Assembly (NCBI RefSeq): GCF_900215605.1
Contig: NZ_OBEL01000001.1
Location: forward strand, 1,798,001-1,862,000
Length of the DNA: 64,000 bases
Direction of reading: 5' to 3'
Origin: Cohaesibacter gelatinilyticus
GTDB lineage: Bacteria > Pseudomonadota > Alphaproteobacteria > Rhizobiales > Cohaesibacteraceae
The position numbers and the translations under genes were made by a program. Under the pieces are notes generated by a model. It was given only the letters and a program-made list of their open reading frames with translations, was not told the origin of the DNA and made no database searches. Shown in pieces: positions 16,452 through 25,485 of this stretch (its first letter is position 1; each line of letters starts with the position of its first letter).

Positions 16452-17429
16452 ATGCATTCTTTACTGCCATGGGCCGCTGCTGTTGCTCTGACAATGACCG
16501 TCACCGGAGCAAATGCTGCTGACAAATGCACCAATCAGGGTGCTCTGGACACGCTCTATTGCGATATGAACGGTGATATGGTTGCGGACACCCCGACCGA
16601 TCCATCCAAACTGAATGATCCTGACACCCTGGTCTTTGCCTACACTCCGGTAGAAGATCCTGCCGTTTACGAAGACATCTGGGATCCATTCATCCAGCAT
16701 CTGGAAAAGGTAACCGGCAAGAATGTTCAGTTCTTTGCTGTGCAGTCCAACTCCGCTGAAGTGGAAGCCATGCGTTCCGGTCGCCTGCATATTGCAGGTT
16801 TCTCAACCGGACCAACTCCATTCGCTGTTAATCTGGCAGGCGCTGTCCCATTCGCCATCATGGGTGCTGATGACGGACAATTTGGCTATAAACTTCAGGT
16901 TTACACCCAAGCCAACAGCGATATCAAAAAAGTCGCTGACATGGCTGGAAAGCGCATCGCTCATACCTCCCCGACCTCAAACTCAGGCAACCAGGCCCCT
17001 CGTGCATTGTTCCCGGCACAAGGCGTAACCCCGGAAAAAGACTATGAGGTGGTCTATTCAGGCTCTCATGATCAATCACTGCTGGGCGTTGTAGCTGGTG
17101 ATTATGATGCAGCACCCGTGGCATCCGAGGTAGTAGAGCGCATGGCAGCTCGTGGTCTGTATGATCCAAAAGATGTTCGCCTCGTATGGGAGAGCGATCC
17201 ATTTCCGACCACATCCTACACCCTTGCCCATGACCTTGATCCAAAGCTTGCAGACAAGATCAAGGAAGCCTTCTTCTCTTATGACTTCAAAGGCACCAGC
17301 CTTGGCAAGGAGTTCGATGGGGTAAGCAAGTTCATCCCGATCACCTACAAGGACCAGTGGGCAGTTATTCGCCAGATCCAAGCGTCCAACGGTGTGAAAT
17401 ACACGCCTAAAGGCCTCGCAGGAAAGTAA
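16452..17429 (+). CDS. phnD: PhnD-type periplasmic binding protein (phosphonate/phosphite-like)
   Basis: This is a 325-residue protein from the ATG giving MHSLLPWAAAV, which has GGGAGG just upstream. Residues 1-22 are a signal peptide cut after ANA. The mature part is a phosphate/phosphite/phosphonate SBP (FAYTPVEDPAVYEDIWDPF, SGRLHIAGFSTGPTPFA, AHTSPTSNSGNQAP, GDYDAAPVASEVVERMA). The region before the SBP core has two Cys and an acidic DMNGDMVAD loop. It leads a four-gene importer operon and is separated from phnC by a hairpin. The ligand is not determined. No C-P lyase, phosphite dehydrogenase or phosphonatase gene lies in the window. Confidence 0.85.
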   Translation: MHSLLPWAAAVALTMTVTGANAADKCTNQGALDTLYCDMNGDMVADTPTDPSKLNDPDTLVFAYTPVEDPAVYEDIWDPFIQHLEKVTGKNVQFFAVQSNSAEVEAMRSGRLHIAGFSTGPTPFAVNLAGAVPFAIMGADDGQFGYKLQVYTQANSDIKKVADMAGKRIAHTSPTSNSGNQAPRALFPAQGVTPEKDYEVVYSGSHDQSLLGVVAGDYDAAPVASEVVERMAARGLYDPKDVRLVWESDPFPTTSYTLAHDLDPKLADKIKEAFFSYDFKGTSLGKEFDGVSKFIPITYKDQWAVIRQIQASNGVKYTPKGLAGK

Positions 17430-17445
17430 CACTTCAATCTCCCTC

Positions 17446-17475
17446 GCCGCCCCGTTTCCCCACGAGGCGGCTTTT
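17446..17475 (+). terminator. attenuator-like hairpin between phnD and phnC
   Basis: GCCGCC (17446-17451) pairs with GGCGGC (17466-17471), followed by TTTT. It lies 16 bases after the phnD stop and before phnC. It probably lowers read-through so that the binding protein exceeds the membrane components. Confidence 0.55.
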
Positions 17476-17491
17476 AATTGATGGCGAAAAA

Positions 17492-18265
17492 ATGCTGGAA
17501 ATCAAAAACTTACAAAAAAGCTACGGGAAAGGTGCGCCTGTCCTCAAAGATCTGAACCTGACTGTCAGGGGAGAACAGGTCCTTTCTGTTATCGGATCTT
17601 CTGGCGCAGGTAAAAGCACACTTCTTCGCTGCATCAATCGGCTCGTTGAACCGACATCAGGCACCATCACCCTGAATGGGACCGACTTCACCACCCTGAC
17701 CAAGAAGGAACTCAGAGTGGAACGCCGCCGGATCGGCATGATCTTTCAAAGCTTCAATCTGGTCGACCGCCTGACAGTGATGGAAAATATCCAGTCCGGC
17801 CGATTGGGATATATTTCCACCTGGGCCGCACTTACACGCAGATATCCCAAGGAAGATATTCGTAAGGCTTATCAATTGATGGAACGAGTGGGCATCGCTC
17901 ACTATGCAAACAAGCGTGCGGACGAATTATCTGGAGGTGAACGTCAACGTGTCGGTGTCGTCCGTGCTCTGATGCAACGCCCGGAAATTTTGCTTGCCGA
18001 TGAGCCGACAGCATCCCTCGATCCTAAAACCTCCGAACAGATCATGGCACTGCTGCGAAGCCTTGCTGAAGAATTGGATCTTCCCGTCATCATCAATATT
18101 CACAACGTGACCGAAGCCAAGGAATACAGCGATCGCATAGTAGGCATGCGTTACGGCAAGATTATCTTTGACGATTTACCCGATGCCCTCGACAAGGAAC
18201 AGATGGACGAAATCTATTCCGGAACTCCAGCAGAAGATCGTCAGACGATGGGAGCAGCAGCATGA
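17492..18265 (+). CDS. phnC: phosphonate-type ABC transporter ATP-binding protein
   Basis: This 257-residue ATPase of the PhnC family energises import through the two PhnE-like permeases. Motifs: Walker A GSSGAGKST (about 35-43), Q-loop in IFQSFNLVDRL, signature LSGGERQRVGVVRALMQ (about 145-161), Walker B ILLADEPTASLD and the switch His in NIHNV. It overlaps the next gene by 4 bases (ATGA), so translation is coupled. The name follows the family; the transported compound is not known. Confidence 0.9.
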   Translation: MLEIKNLQKSYGKGAPVLKDLNLTVRGEQVLSVIGSSGAGKSTLLRCINRLVEPTSGTITLNGTDFTTLTKKELRVERRRIGMIFQSFNLVDRLTVMENIQSGRLGYISTWAALTRRYPKEDIRKAYQLMERVGIAHYANKRADELSGGERQRVGVVRALMQRPEILLADEPTASLDPKTSEQIMALLRSLAEELDLPVIINIHNVTEAKEYSDRIVGMRYGKIIFDDLPDALDKEQMDEIYSGTPAEDRQTMGAAA

Positions 18266-19086
18266 GTGCAATGTCCAAGTCAGGGGACAGCACTCCGGTC
18301 GTAACAGATCACTGGAAAAAGCCTCCCTTCATTGAGAACCCGATCATTCGATATGGAGTGATGCTGGCTGTCTTTGCCTATCTTTCCATCACTTTGCTCA
18401 CTCTGCCAATTGATTGGCAAAGAGCAGCAGAAGGCCTTGAGCGAGCCTCTAGAATTTTCGGAGGGGCATTCCCACCAAGTTTCGAGCGTTCAGGCCTGCT
18501 GATCAAAGGATTTCTGGAAAGCTTCAAGATTGCGATTTTGGCAAGTGTAGGCGGTGTCTTACTTTCCGTCCCCCTTGCCTTCATGGCCGCAAAAAACATT
18601 GCCCCCAAAAGCATTTATCTGTTGGGGCGTGGCATCATCATCGTAGCCCGCAGCTTCCATCCGGTCATCGTTGCCATTCTTTTTGTAAAAGCAGTTGGTT
18701 TCGGCCCTCTGGCTGGCGTTCTCACGCTCGTCGTCTATTCAATCGGATTCGTTGCCAAGCTTTTGGCCGAACGCATCGAGGAAATCGACTTTGGTCAGGT
18801 AGAGGCGCTCAAATCAGCTGGCGCGTCATTCATTGCAACGGTTGCCTACGCAATCCTGCCCCAGATCATGCCCCGTCTGGTTGGACTTGGCATCTATCAG
18901 CTGGATAGCAACTTACGCGCATCTGCCGTTGTCGGAATTGTCGGCGCGGGTGGTATCGGCGCAACCCTTGCAAATGCCTTTGGTCGCTACGACTATGACT
19001 TTGCTCTGGCAATCACCATGGTCATTGTCGGCGTGATCCTGATCTCCGAAGCCTTCAGTGGCGTAATCAGAAAGCGGATATCATGA
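18262..19086 (+). CDS. phnE: phosphonate-type ABC transporter permease 1
   Basis: This 274-residue inner-membrane permease has about six membrane helices, the first at about 31-50. The cytoplasmic EAA-like loop that docks to the ATPase is IDFGQVEALKSAGASFIATVAYAILPQ, seen in two parts around residues 175-200. It starts within the phnC stop codon and overlaps the next permease by 4 bases. It pairs with the following PhnE-like protein to form a heterodimeric channel, an arrangement known from PhnE1/PhnE2 systems. Confidence 0.88.
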   Translation: MSAMSKSGDSTPVVTDHWKKPPFIENPIIRYGVMLAVFAYLSITLLTLPIDWQRAAEGLERASRIFGGAFPPSFERSGLLIKGFLESFKIAILASVGGVLLSVPLAFMAAKNIAPKSIYLLGRGIIIVARSFHPVIVAILFVKAVGFGPLAGVLTLVVYSIGFVAKLLAERIEEIDFGQVEALKSAGASFIATVAYAILPQIMPRLVGLGIYQLDSNLRASAVVGIVGAGGIGATLANAFGRYDYDFALAITMVIVGVILISEAFSGVIRKRIS

Positions 19087-19883
19087 GCGAGCACATACTT
19101 CAGGATAGCTGGGCACGTTACACACCTGTACAACGCTTTCAACGCTTCGCAGCCTATGCGGCAACCGCCCTGATCGTTTCATGGGCGCTTTCAAGTCTGG
19201 ATATCGTCTGGGCCTGGGTTTGGGATGCTCCCGAACAGGTTTGGGATCTGCTAGACCGCATGATTCCACCAGATCCGACCAACCTGCCCTCCATTCTTGA
19301 AGCGATCTGGCAAACCATCAATATCGCGACAATTGCGACAGCCTTCGCGATCATCATTTCGCTTCCTGTGGCGCTGATTGCAGCTCAGAACACGACACCA
19401 AATAGGGCAACACTCTGGCTGGGGCGTTTCATTCTGGTTTCATCCCGCTCGGTCAATACACTGATCTGGGCACTACTCTTTGTTGCAATCTTCGGACCCG
19501 GGATCATTGCAGGTATCGTCGCCATCATGTTCCGCTCAATCGGATTCTTGGGCAAACTATTGGGGGAAGCGATCGAGGAGATCGATCCAAAACCGATTGA
19601 AGCCCTCACCGCCTGCGGCGCCTCAAGACTGAAGGTGATACTCTATGGTATTGTCCCGCAAGTCGCCCCCGCCTTCTTCGCTGTTGCGATCTTGCGATGG
19701 GACATCAATCTGCGTGAATCGACCGTTTTGGGATTGGTTGGCGCAGGTGGGATCGGCGTGATCCTGCAGGGATCAATTGATACCTTTAATTGGCCCGAAA
19801 CCTCCATGGTTCTGCTCACCATTTTGGCATTGGTCATCTTTGGGGAATTTGTCTCCTCAAAGCTACGCGGCAAGATCCTTTAA
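19083..19883 (+). CDS. phnE: phosphonate-type ABC transporter permease 2
   Basis: This 266-residue permease is homologous to its upstream neighbour and has about six membrane helices. The EAA-like loop is at about residues 172-197 (IDPKPIEALTACGASRLKVILYG), and the conserved VGAGGIGVILQGSID stretch follows. It is the last gene of the phnD-C-E-E set and is closed by a strong terminator. Together with the first permease it should form the translocation pore. Confidence 0.88.
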   Translation: MSEHILQDSWARYTPVQRFQRFAAYAATALIVSWALSSLDIVWAWVWDAPEQVWDLLDRMIPPDPTNLPSILEAIWQTINIATIATAFAIIISLPVALIAAQNTTPNRATLWLGRFILVSSRSVNTLIWALLFVAIFGPGIIAGIVAIMFRSIGFLGKLLGEAIEEIDPKPIEALTACGASRLKVILYGIVPQVAPAFFAVAILRWDINLRESTVLGLVGAGGIGVILQGSIDTFNWPETSMVLLTILALVIFGEFVSSKLRGKIL

Positions 19884-19892
19884 AAGTCAAAG

Positions 19893-19922
19893 CCAGGATA
19901 TCAAATTATCCTGGCCTTTTTT
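19893..19922 (+). terminator. intrinsic terminator after the phn operon
   Basis: GCCAGGATA (19893-19901) pairs perfectly with TATCCTGGC (19908-19916) over a 6-base loop, followed by CTTTTT. It lies 10 bases after the last permease stop codon. Confidence 0.88.
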
Positions 19923-20086
19923 CCTACGCTCGGACTTTATTCTGTTGGTTCAAGCGAAACGATCAGGAAAACGCTAATATTGCACGCATCAACAGACATC
20001 ATCCTCAATAGATCAAAAATCTCGCTACAGTTCCAACAAACAACAAAGTGTGTTGGCTATCTTTATATCATGTATAGGGAAAAGAT

Positions 20087-20163
<77 letters not shown>

Positions 20164-20201
20164 TCACCATGCGCGTATCGCGCCAAACATTCAATGGAAC
20201 C

Positions 20202-20229
20202 AATATGCTCCCTAACAGAAGCGCGTCAA
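20202..20229 (-). promoter_or_regulatory. candidate promoter of tRNA-fMet copy 1
   Basis: On the minus strand TTGACG (complement of 20224-20229) and CATATT (complement of 20202-20207) are 16 bases apart. They lie between the two tRNA copies, so the second-transcribed copy may have its own start. Confidence 0.45.
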
Positions 20230-20246
20230 GACAGCTATCTTGAATT

Positions 20247-20323
<77 letters not shown>

Positions 20324-20339
20324 TCATTGAAGTGTCATC

Positions 20340-20368
20340 TTTATAGAAGCATTTTTTTGAAATGCCAG
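20340..20368 (-). promoter_or_regulatory. candidate promoter of tRNA-fMet copy 2
   Basis: On the minus strand CTGGCA (complement of 20363-20368) and TATAAA (complement of 20340-20345) are 17 bases apart, about 16 bases before the tRNA 5' end. Confidence 0.5.
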
Positions 20369-20495
20369 ATGAAAATCACCTTTGTCCCCTCTTTTTCAAA
20401 AGAAGGATTTTTTGCAGTAAATTGAATGAACTGCCTTTGAACAGGAGACGGCAGATATTCGCCTCTTCTCTTGATCATATCACATTTTGATGGAA

Positions 20496-20975
20496 TTAAC
20501 CGCGTTCGCGCATTAGGCGAGCCTTGTCACGCTGCCAGTCGCGTTTCTTGGCATCCTGACGCTTGTCATAAGCTTTTTTACCGCGGCAGACAGCGACAGC
20601 AAGCTTGGCAATGCCTTTATCATTAAAATACATCTTGAGCGGAACAATGGTCATGCCATCCCGTTGAACAGCATTGACCATCTTGTGGATCTCGCGCTTG
20701 TGCAAAAGCAGTTTACGTGGACGCCGCGGATTATGATTAAAGCGATTGCCCTGTACATATTCCTCAATATGGGAATTGATCAGGACAATCTCGCCATTTT
20801 CCTCAGAGGCATAAGACTCGGCGATATTGGCTTTGCCTGTACGCAGGCTTTTGACCTCGGTGCCGGTTAGTTGCAAACCGGCCTCGACCACTTCACCAAT
20901 CTCGTAATTATGTCTTGCCTTCCGATTTTCCGCGACGACACGGTTATTCGGATCTTGTTTCTTTTTCTTAGCCAT
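20496..20975 (-). CDS. smpB: SsrA-binding protein SmpB
   Basis: This is a 159-residue protein from the ATG giving [12 protein letters not shown]; a TTG three codons upstream is less likely. SmpB binds tmRNA and is essential for trans-translation at stalled ribosomes. Conserved parts are [21 protein letters not shown], split around residues 18-38, then [28 protein letters not shown] in shortened view, and the basic C-terminal tail [15 protein letters not shown] that folds as a helix in the mRNA channel. It follows dapA by 18 bases. That dapA-smpB pairing is common in Rhizobiales. The tmRNA gene itself is not in the window. Confidence 0.96.
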   Translation of the reverse strand: MAKKKKQDPNNRVVAENRKARHNYEIGEVVEAGLQLTGTEVKSLRTGKANIAESYASEENGEIVLINSHIEEYVQGNRFNHNPRRPRKLLLHKREIHKMVNAVQRDGMTIVPLKMYFNDKGIAKLAVAVCRGKKAYDKRQDAKKRDWQRDKARLMRERG

Positions 20976-20993
20976 AGGCCACAAATAGGCCGA

Positions 20994-21869
20994 TTACATC
21001 AGACCTGCAAGCTTCATTGCAGATTCGATCTCAGCTTTCACCGGATCTGTTGCTGTCATCATCGGCAAACGGATCTCATTTGCTACTTTGCCAAGCAAGG
21101 ATAGGCCATATTTGGCTCCTGCCGGAGATGGCTCCATGAACATGGCTTTGTGCAATGGAGACAGAATATCATGCAATTCCAAAGCCTGATCCCAGTTACC
21201 CTGACTACAGGCTGCCTGGAAGCGCGAACAGAGCGCAGGTGCCACATTGGCTGTCACCGAGATGCAGCCATGACCACCTTGAGCATTGTAGCCAAGGGCG
21301 GTGCCATCTTCACCAGAAAGCTGAATGAACTCAGTCCCCATGGACAAACGCTGCTGTGTTACGCGAGCCAGATCTGCCGTTGCATCCTTCACACCAACGA
21401 TATTGCTAAAATCCTCATAGAGACGCGTCATGGTCTCGACACTCATATCAATGATGGAGCGCGGAGGAATATTATAGATGATGATCGGAACAGAAACCGA
21501 TTCAGCAATGGCCTTGAAATGCTGATACAGGCCTTCTTGGCTTGGCTTGTTATAATATGGGGTCACAACCAGAACGCCATCAGCACCAGCTTTCTCAGCA
21601 TGCTGGGCCAGATCAATCGCTTCCAGGGTGTTATTCGAACCAGCACCGGCCAGTACAGGCACACGTTTGTCGGCAACCTTCAGGCAGGCTTCCACAACCT
21701 TTTTATGTTCATCATGACTCAAAGTTGGCGATTCACCCGTGGTACCGACTGGTACCAGCACATTTGTGCCCTCATTGATCTGCCAATCAACAAACGACTC
21801 AAAGGCTGAATAATCCACAGCCCCATCGCGAAATGGCGTAACAAGAGCAGTACAGGACCCTTTGAACAT
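20994..21869 (-). CDS. dapA: 4-hydroxy-tetrahydrodipicolinate synthase
   Basis: This is a 291-residue protein when started at the ATG giving [13 protein letters not shown], preceded by AAAGGA. DapA condenses pyruvate with aspartate semialdehyde in lysine and diaminopimelate synthesis. Signature features are [17 protein letters not shown] (about 39-55), the [14 protein letters not shown] block with the catalytic Tyr, IIYNIPPRS, and the Schiff-base Lys in VGVKDAT (about 160). It lies divergent from the lytic transglycosylase and upstream of smpB, a conserved neighbourhood in Rhizobiales. Confidence 0.96.
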   Translation of the reverse strand: MFKGSCTALVTPFRDGAVDYSAFESFVDWQINEGTNVLVPVGTTGESPTLSHDEHKKVVEACLKVADKRVPVLAGAGSNNTLEAIDLAQHAEKAGADGVLVVTPYYNKPSQEGLYQHFKAIAESVSVPIIIYNIPPRSIIDMSVETMTRLYEDFSNIVGVKDATADLARVTQQRLSMGTEFIQLSGEDGTALGYNAQGGHGCISVTANVAPALCSRFQAACSQGNWDQALELHDILSPLHKAMFMEPSPAGAKYGLSLLGKVANEIRLPMMTATDPVKAEIESAMKLAGLM

Positions 21870-21889
21870 CCCCGTTTTCCTTTGCAATT

Positions 21890-21936
21890 GGATTGCATTT
21901 CCTATTGAAGCAATCCGAAAATCCGGCAATTTGCCG
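21890..21936. promoter_or_regulatory. two dyads in the dapA/slt divergent region
   Basis: GGATTGC (21890-21896) is repeated inverted as GCAATCC (21910-21916). CGGCAA-T-TTGCCG forms a tight palindrome at 21924-21936, and a further CCGGCAA occurs at 21973. They lie in the 262 bases between dapA and the transglycosylase start. A bound factor is not known. Confidence 0.4.
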
Positions 21937-22131
21937 AAAATTTATAACAATATGCCAAATTACCACTAATTTCCGGCAAAATGACGAACACTTGGCGACA
22001 TAACACCATGTTTCTCAATCAGATGCAAGAAAGCAGACAAGGAACACAATGCTAAGGCTATGTTCACCATAATTATGCAAGATTCGTGGCTTAATTCGGT
22101 GAAGCATCCACAATCAACAATATTAGCTGAT

Positions 22132-24375
22132 ATGAAAAAGTCTCTTAACACCCTTGCCTATGCATCTGTGTTTTCTATGTTGGTGCCCGGTCTGGCCCTG
22201 GCACAGGCCATACCATTGCCCAAACCACGCCCAGGTCCTTCCATCAGCTATACACCTGCACCCACGACGAGCAATTCGTCAATAGGGGCTGTGATTGATG
22301 GCACCCAAAATAGCGTTGCATCTTTTCCGCAAAACTTGAGAATTTTGCCCAAAACAAAGCCTGGTCTGGCCCCATTGCAGCAATCTACTGCTCCAGCCGT
22401 CGCAGCAGTGACACAGGTTGCAACACCCGCCGCACAGACTGCAATACTTCCAAAAGTAACAACAACCAACAATGGCATTGCCGCCCAGAGAGGCAGCTTG
22501 AAGCAAGCTCTGGATGCCCTGTCACGCAAGAAATCGAAAACCGCACTGGCCATTCATAAGGGCATGAAGCGTTCCTTGGACCGGGTGATCCTGACCTATA
22601 TCCTGACCATAGGCGGGTATCGAGGTCTCCCTGCATCCGAGATAAAGGCCTTTTATGACCGCAAGCGCCAATGGCCAAGTCGCTCTCTGGTTGCAAAACG
22701 CATTGAAGAAGCAGTGACGCGCCAAACCCCGTCAGGCCGTGCAACGGCAAGAGCTTTCGGATCCAGCATCCCCAAGTCCACGACTGCTGGCATTGAGGTC
22801 GCTATTTCCCACGTCAAAAGCGGCAACAAGAAGCAAGCGGCCAAGATCATTCGCCCGATCTGGCGCTCCAATAAGCTATCAAGCAAGCTGGAAAAGCGGA
22901 TCTTGTCCAATCTAGGCTCAGTTCTTTCTCGTTCTGATCACAAGGCCCGTGCCGACTATATGCTTTACCGGGAACGTGCAAACGGTGCCCTACGCATGAA
23001 GCGCTATCTGACCAAGGGTCAAGGTGCTTTGGTGGATGCACGTATCGCTGTAATCCGTCGCCATAAAAGCGCAAAATCAAAACTGAACGCGGTTCCCTCT
23101 TCCTTGCGAAAAGACCCAGGATATATCTTCTCCAAGATCCAGTATCTACGACGTACCGGACAAGAGAATGCTGCAGCCAATCTGATGCTCAAGGCGCCAC
23201 GCGACGTTTCCAAGCTGGTCAATCATCGAGAATGGTGGATCGAACGTCGACTGTTATCCCGCATCATGCTCAATAAAGGAAATGCCAAAACCGCCTATAG
23301 CATCGCCGCACGCCATACTGCGCAGCGTCACAAAGACATCTCGGAAGCCGAGTTTCATGCCGGTTTCTTTGCCCTTCGCTATATGAACAACCCCAAAACA
23401 GCGGCTGTCCATTTTGAGCGCAGTTGGCAGCAAGCAAAGCGCAAGCGCGATAAATCACGTGGTCTCTATTGGCAGGGACGTTCATGGGAAGCTGTCGGCA
23501 ATCGCAATAACGCTACAAAATTCTACAAGGCAGCCGCAAATCCAACCGTTTATTACGGACAACTGGCACTCGAAGAATTAGGCCAGAAGACCTTGCGTCT
23601 CTCCAGCCCTCCAAAAGCAACAGCACAGCAAAAAACCGCCTTCAATGGCCGCGAGTTGGTGCAAGCTGTCAAGCGCTTGAAACAGGTCGGACATGCCAAA
23701 CGTGCTGGCCCTATCTTGCGTCATCTGGCACGCAGCCTACCAAATATTTCCGAGATCGCCCTCACCCACCAACTGGCACAGAGCTATGGTCTGCATCAGA
23801 ATGCAGTCCAGATTGGTCAGATTGCACTCTCCCGTGGCATGCCGGCTGATACCTTGGCATTCCCGCTGAATGTCATCCCGCGTTCCGCCAAAACCAACGG
23901 CGTCGACATCGCCATGATCTATGCACTGGCAAAACAGGAAAGTGTCTTCAATATTGCAGCAGTTTCCAGCGCCAATGCCCGTGGCTTCATGCAAATGCTG
24001 CCTGCAACGGCCAAGCGCACCGCCAAGAAAATGGGTGTCCGCTTTTCAAAAGCCAAAATGACAACGGATGCCAAATATATCATCAATCTGGGCAGCTACC
24101 ACCTCAAAGGCCTGCTTGATCGCTTCAACGGCTCTTATATCATGACGTTCGCAGCTTACAATGCTGGTGCCGGACGTCCCCCTCAATGGGTCAAGCGCTT
24201 TGGAGATCCACGCTCACGTCGCACAAGTGCCATCGATTGGGTGGAACGCATTCCATTCACCGAAACCCGGGATTATGTTAAAAAGCTGACCGAAAATTTA
24301 CAGATCTATGAAGCTCGCATTCATGGTCGCAAACTTGATATCAGCAAGGACCTCAAACGTGGCCGACCGGACTGA
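22132..24375 (+). CDS. slt: soluble lytic murein transglycosylase (Slt70-like)
   Basis: This is a 747-residue protein from the ATG giving MKKSLNTLAYASV, which starts a clear signal peptide ending ALAQA. An in-frame ATG 24 codons upstream has no better ribosome site. The enzyme cleaves peptidoglycan in the periplasm and forms 1,6-anhydro-muramic ends. A proline-rich linker (about 30-110) is followed by a long helical superhelix typical of the Slt U- and L-domains. The C-terminal SLT domain (about 590-740) has the catalytic Glu603 in ALAKQES, then GFMQMLPATA and AAYNAGAGR. It is divergent from dapA, as in related genomes. Confidence 0.92.
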   Translation: MKKSLNTLAYASVFSMLVPGLALAQAIPLPKPRPGPSISYTPAPTTSNSSIGAVIDGTQNSVASFPQNLRILPKTKPGLAPLQQSTAPAVAAVTQVATPAAQTAILPKVTTTNNGIAAQRGSLKQALDALSRKKSKTALAIHKGMKRSLDRVILTYILTIGGYRGLPASEIKAFYDRKRQWPSRSLVAKRIEEAVTRQTPSGRATARAFGSSIPKSTTAGIEVAISHVKSGNKKQAAKIIRPIWRSNKLSSKLEKRILSNLGSVLSRSDHKARADYMLYRERANGALRMKRYLTKGQGALVDARIAVIRRHKSAKSKLNAVPSSLRKDPGYIFSKIQYLRRTGQENAAANLMLKAPRDVSKLVNHREWWIERRLLSRIMLNKGNAKTAYSIAARHTAQRHKDISEAEFHAGFFALRYMNNPKTAAVHFERSWQQAKRKRDKSRGLYWQGRSWEAVGNRNNATKFYKAAANPTVYYGQLALEELGQKTLRLSSPPKATAQQKTAFNGRELVQAVKRLKQVGHAKRAGPILRHLARSLPNISEIALTHQLAQSYGLHQNAVQIGQIALSRGMPADTLAFPLNVIPRSAKTNGVDIAMIYALAKQESVFNIAAVSSANARGFMQMLPATAKRTAKKMGVRFSKAKMTTDAKYIINLGSYHLKGLLDRFNGSYIMTFAAYNAGAGRPPQWVKRFGDPRSRRTSAIDWVERIPFTETRDYVKKLTENLQIYEARIHGRKLDISKDLKRGRPD

Positions 24376-24410
24376 TTTCATTTCTCATTGCATTTGCCAA
24401 AAGAACCAGT

Positions 24411-24433
24411 TCAGCCCTGCTTGGCAGGGCTGA
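24411..24433. repeat. perfect 10-bp hairpin downstream of slt
   Basis: TCAGCCCTGC (24411-24420) and GCAGGGCTGA (24424-24433) form a near-closed hairpin with a 3-base turn. There is no U-run on either strand, so it is not a standard terminator. It lies 35 bases after the slt stop codon and before the hydrolase. Confidence 0.55.
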
Positions 24434-24518
24434 GAAATACAGATAGTCTCCTCCCGTCTGCGATTTGCTATCATTTGGCATCTCGCTATTGCTGGCAAAG
24501 TCACAAGGACAAGACCCA

Positions 24519-25469
24519 ATGAGCCTCAATGAGACCGTCGAGACAGATCTCAACGTCCATCACTTCGAATTCACGGCCACGGACGGCCTCAATTTGCGAG
24601 GCGAAATATTTGGTGAACGTCTCAGTAAAAATCTTCCGGTTTTTTGCCTCCCTGGTCTTACGCGAAATGCCAAGGATTTTCATCCTTTGGCAGAACGACT
24701 CGCCCGGGATCCCGACAATCCGCGTCTTGTCCTGATTTTGAATAGCCGTGGGCGTGGCACATCAGACTACGATTCCAATTCTGCCAATTATGATATCCTC
24801 ACCGAAGCCAATGATGCATTGCATGCTCTTGCTGCTGCAGGACTGGAAGAAGCAATCTTCATTGGAACCTCGCGTGGGGGGCTTTTGACCATGGCTATCG
24901 CAGCTTTACGCCCCGGTGTGATAGCAGGTGCGGTTCTCAACGACATTGGGCCAGTAATCAACGCTCAGGGTCTGGCAAGGATCAAAACCTATCTTAGCAA
25001 GGCGAAGCCTGTCACCAGTTGGGATGATGCAATCACCTATATCAAAGAAGCCAATTTCGGCATGTTCCCGGCATTATCGGAGGAGCAATGGCAAGCTTTC
25101 GCCCATATGACCTTCAAGGAGGAGAATGGTAAACCCGTCCGCGACTTTGATATCGCCATAGCCAAAGCCATTGATGCAGTGGATCTCAGCCAACCACTAC
25201 CAGATGCATGGCCCCAATTTCTCGCTATGTCACATGCGCCGGTGTTGGTTCTGCGCGGTGAAAAGTCCGATATCCTGGCCAGAGAGACCGCAAAAGCAAT
25301 GACAAAGCGGCACCCGGACTGCAAGTTGATTGAAATAGAAGGTCAAGGACATGCCCCAATGTTCCTTGTCGATAGCCTGAACGAGCAGATCGCACAGGAG
25401 CTCGCCAAAATGGACAAAAAACATGCTCAAAGGCTGGCTCGAGCAGAGCCTGAAAGCGATCACTCCTAG
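24519..25469 (+). CDS. alpha/beta hydrolase
   Basis: This is a 316-residue protein from the ATG giving MSLNETVETDLNVHH, after AAGGACAAGACCC. It has the alpha/beta-hydrolase fold: an oxyanion region FCLPGLTRNAKDF, the nucleophile elbow GTSRGG (GxSxG, about 129-134), an acid residue near VLRGEKSDIL and the catalytic His in GQGHAPMF near the C-terminus. The sequence resembles haloperoxidase- or esterase-like members with unknown substrates. The last bases run into the region before bluB (16 bases apart), so the two may be co-transcribed. A precise reaction cannot be assigned. Confidence 0.8.
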   Translation: MSLNETVETDLNVHHFEFTATDGLNLRGEIFGERLSKNLPVFCLPGLTRNAKDFHPLAERLARDPDNPRLVLILNSRGRGTSDYDSNSANYDILTEANDALHALAAAGLEEAIFIGTSRGGLLTMAIAALRPGVIAGAVLNDIGPVINAQGLARIKTYLSKAKPVTSWDDAITYIKEANFGMFPALSEEQWQAFAHMTFKEENGKPVRDFDIAIAKAIDAVDLSQPLPDAWPQFLAMSHAPVLVLRGEKSDILARETAKAMTKRHPDCKLIEIEGQGHAPMFLVDSLNEQIAQELAKMDKKHAQRLARAEPESDHS

Positions 25470-25485
25470 TAGCGGCAGGCAAACA

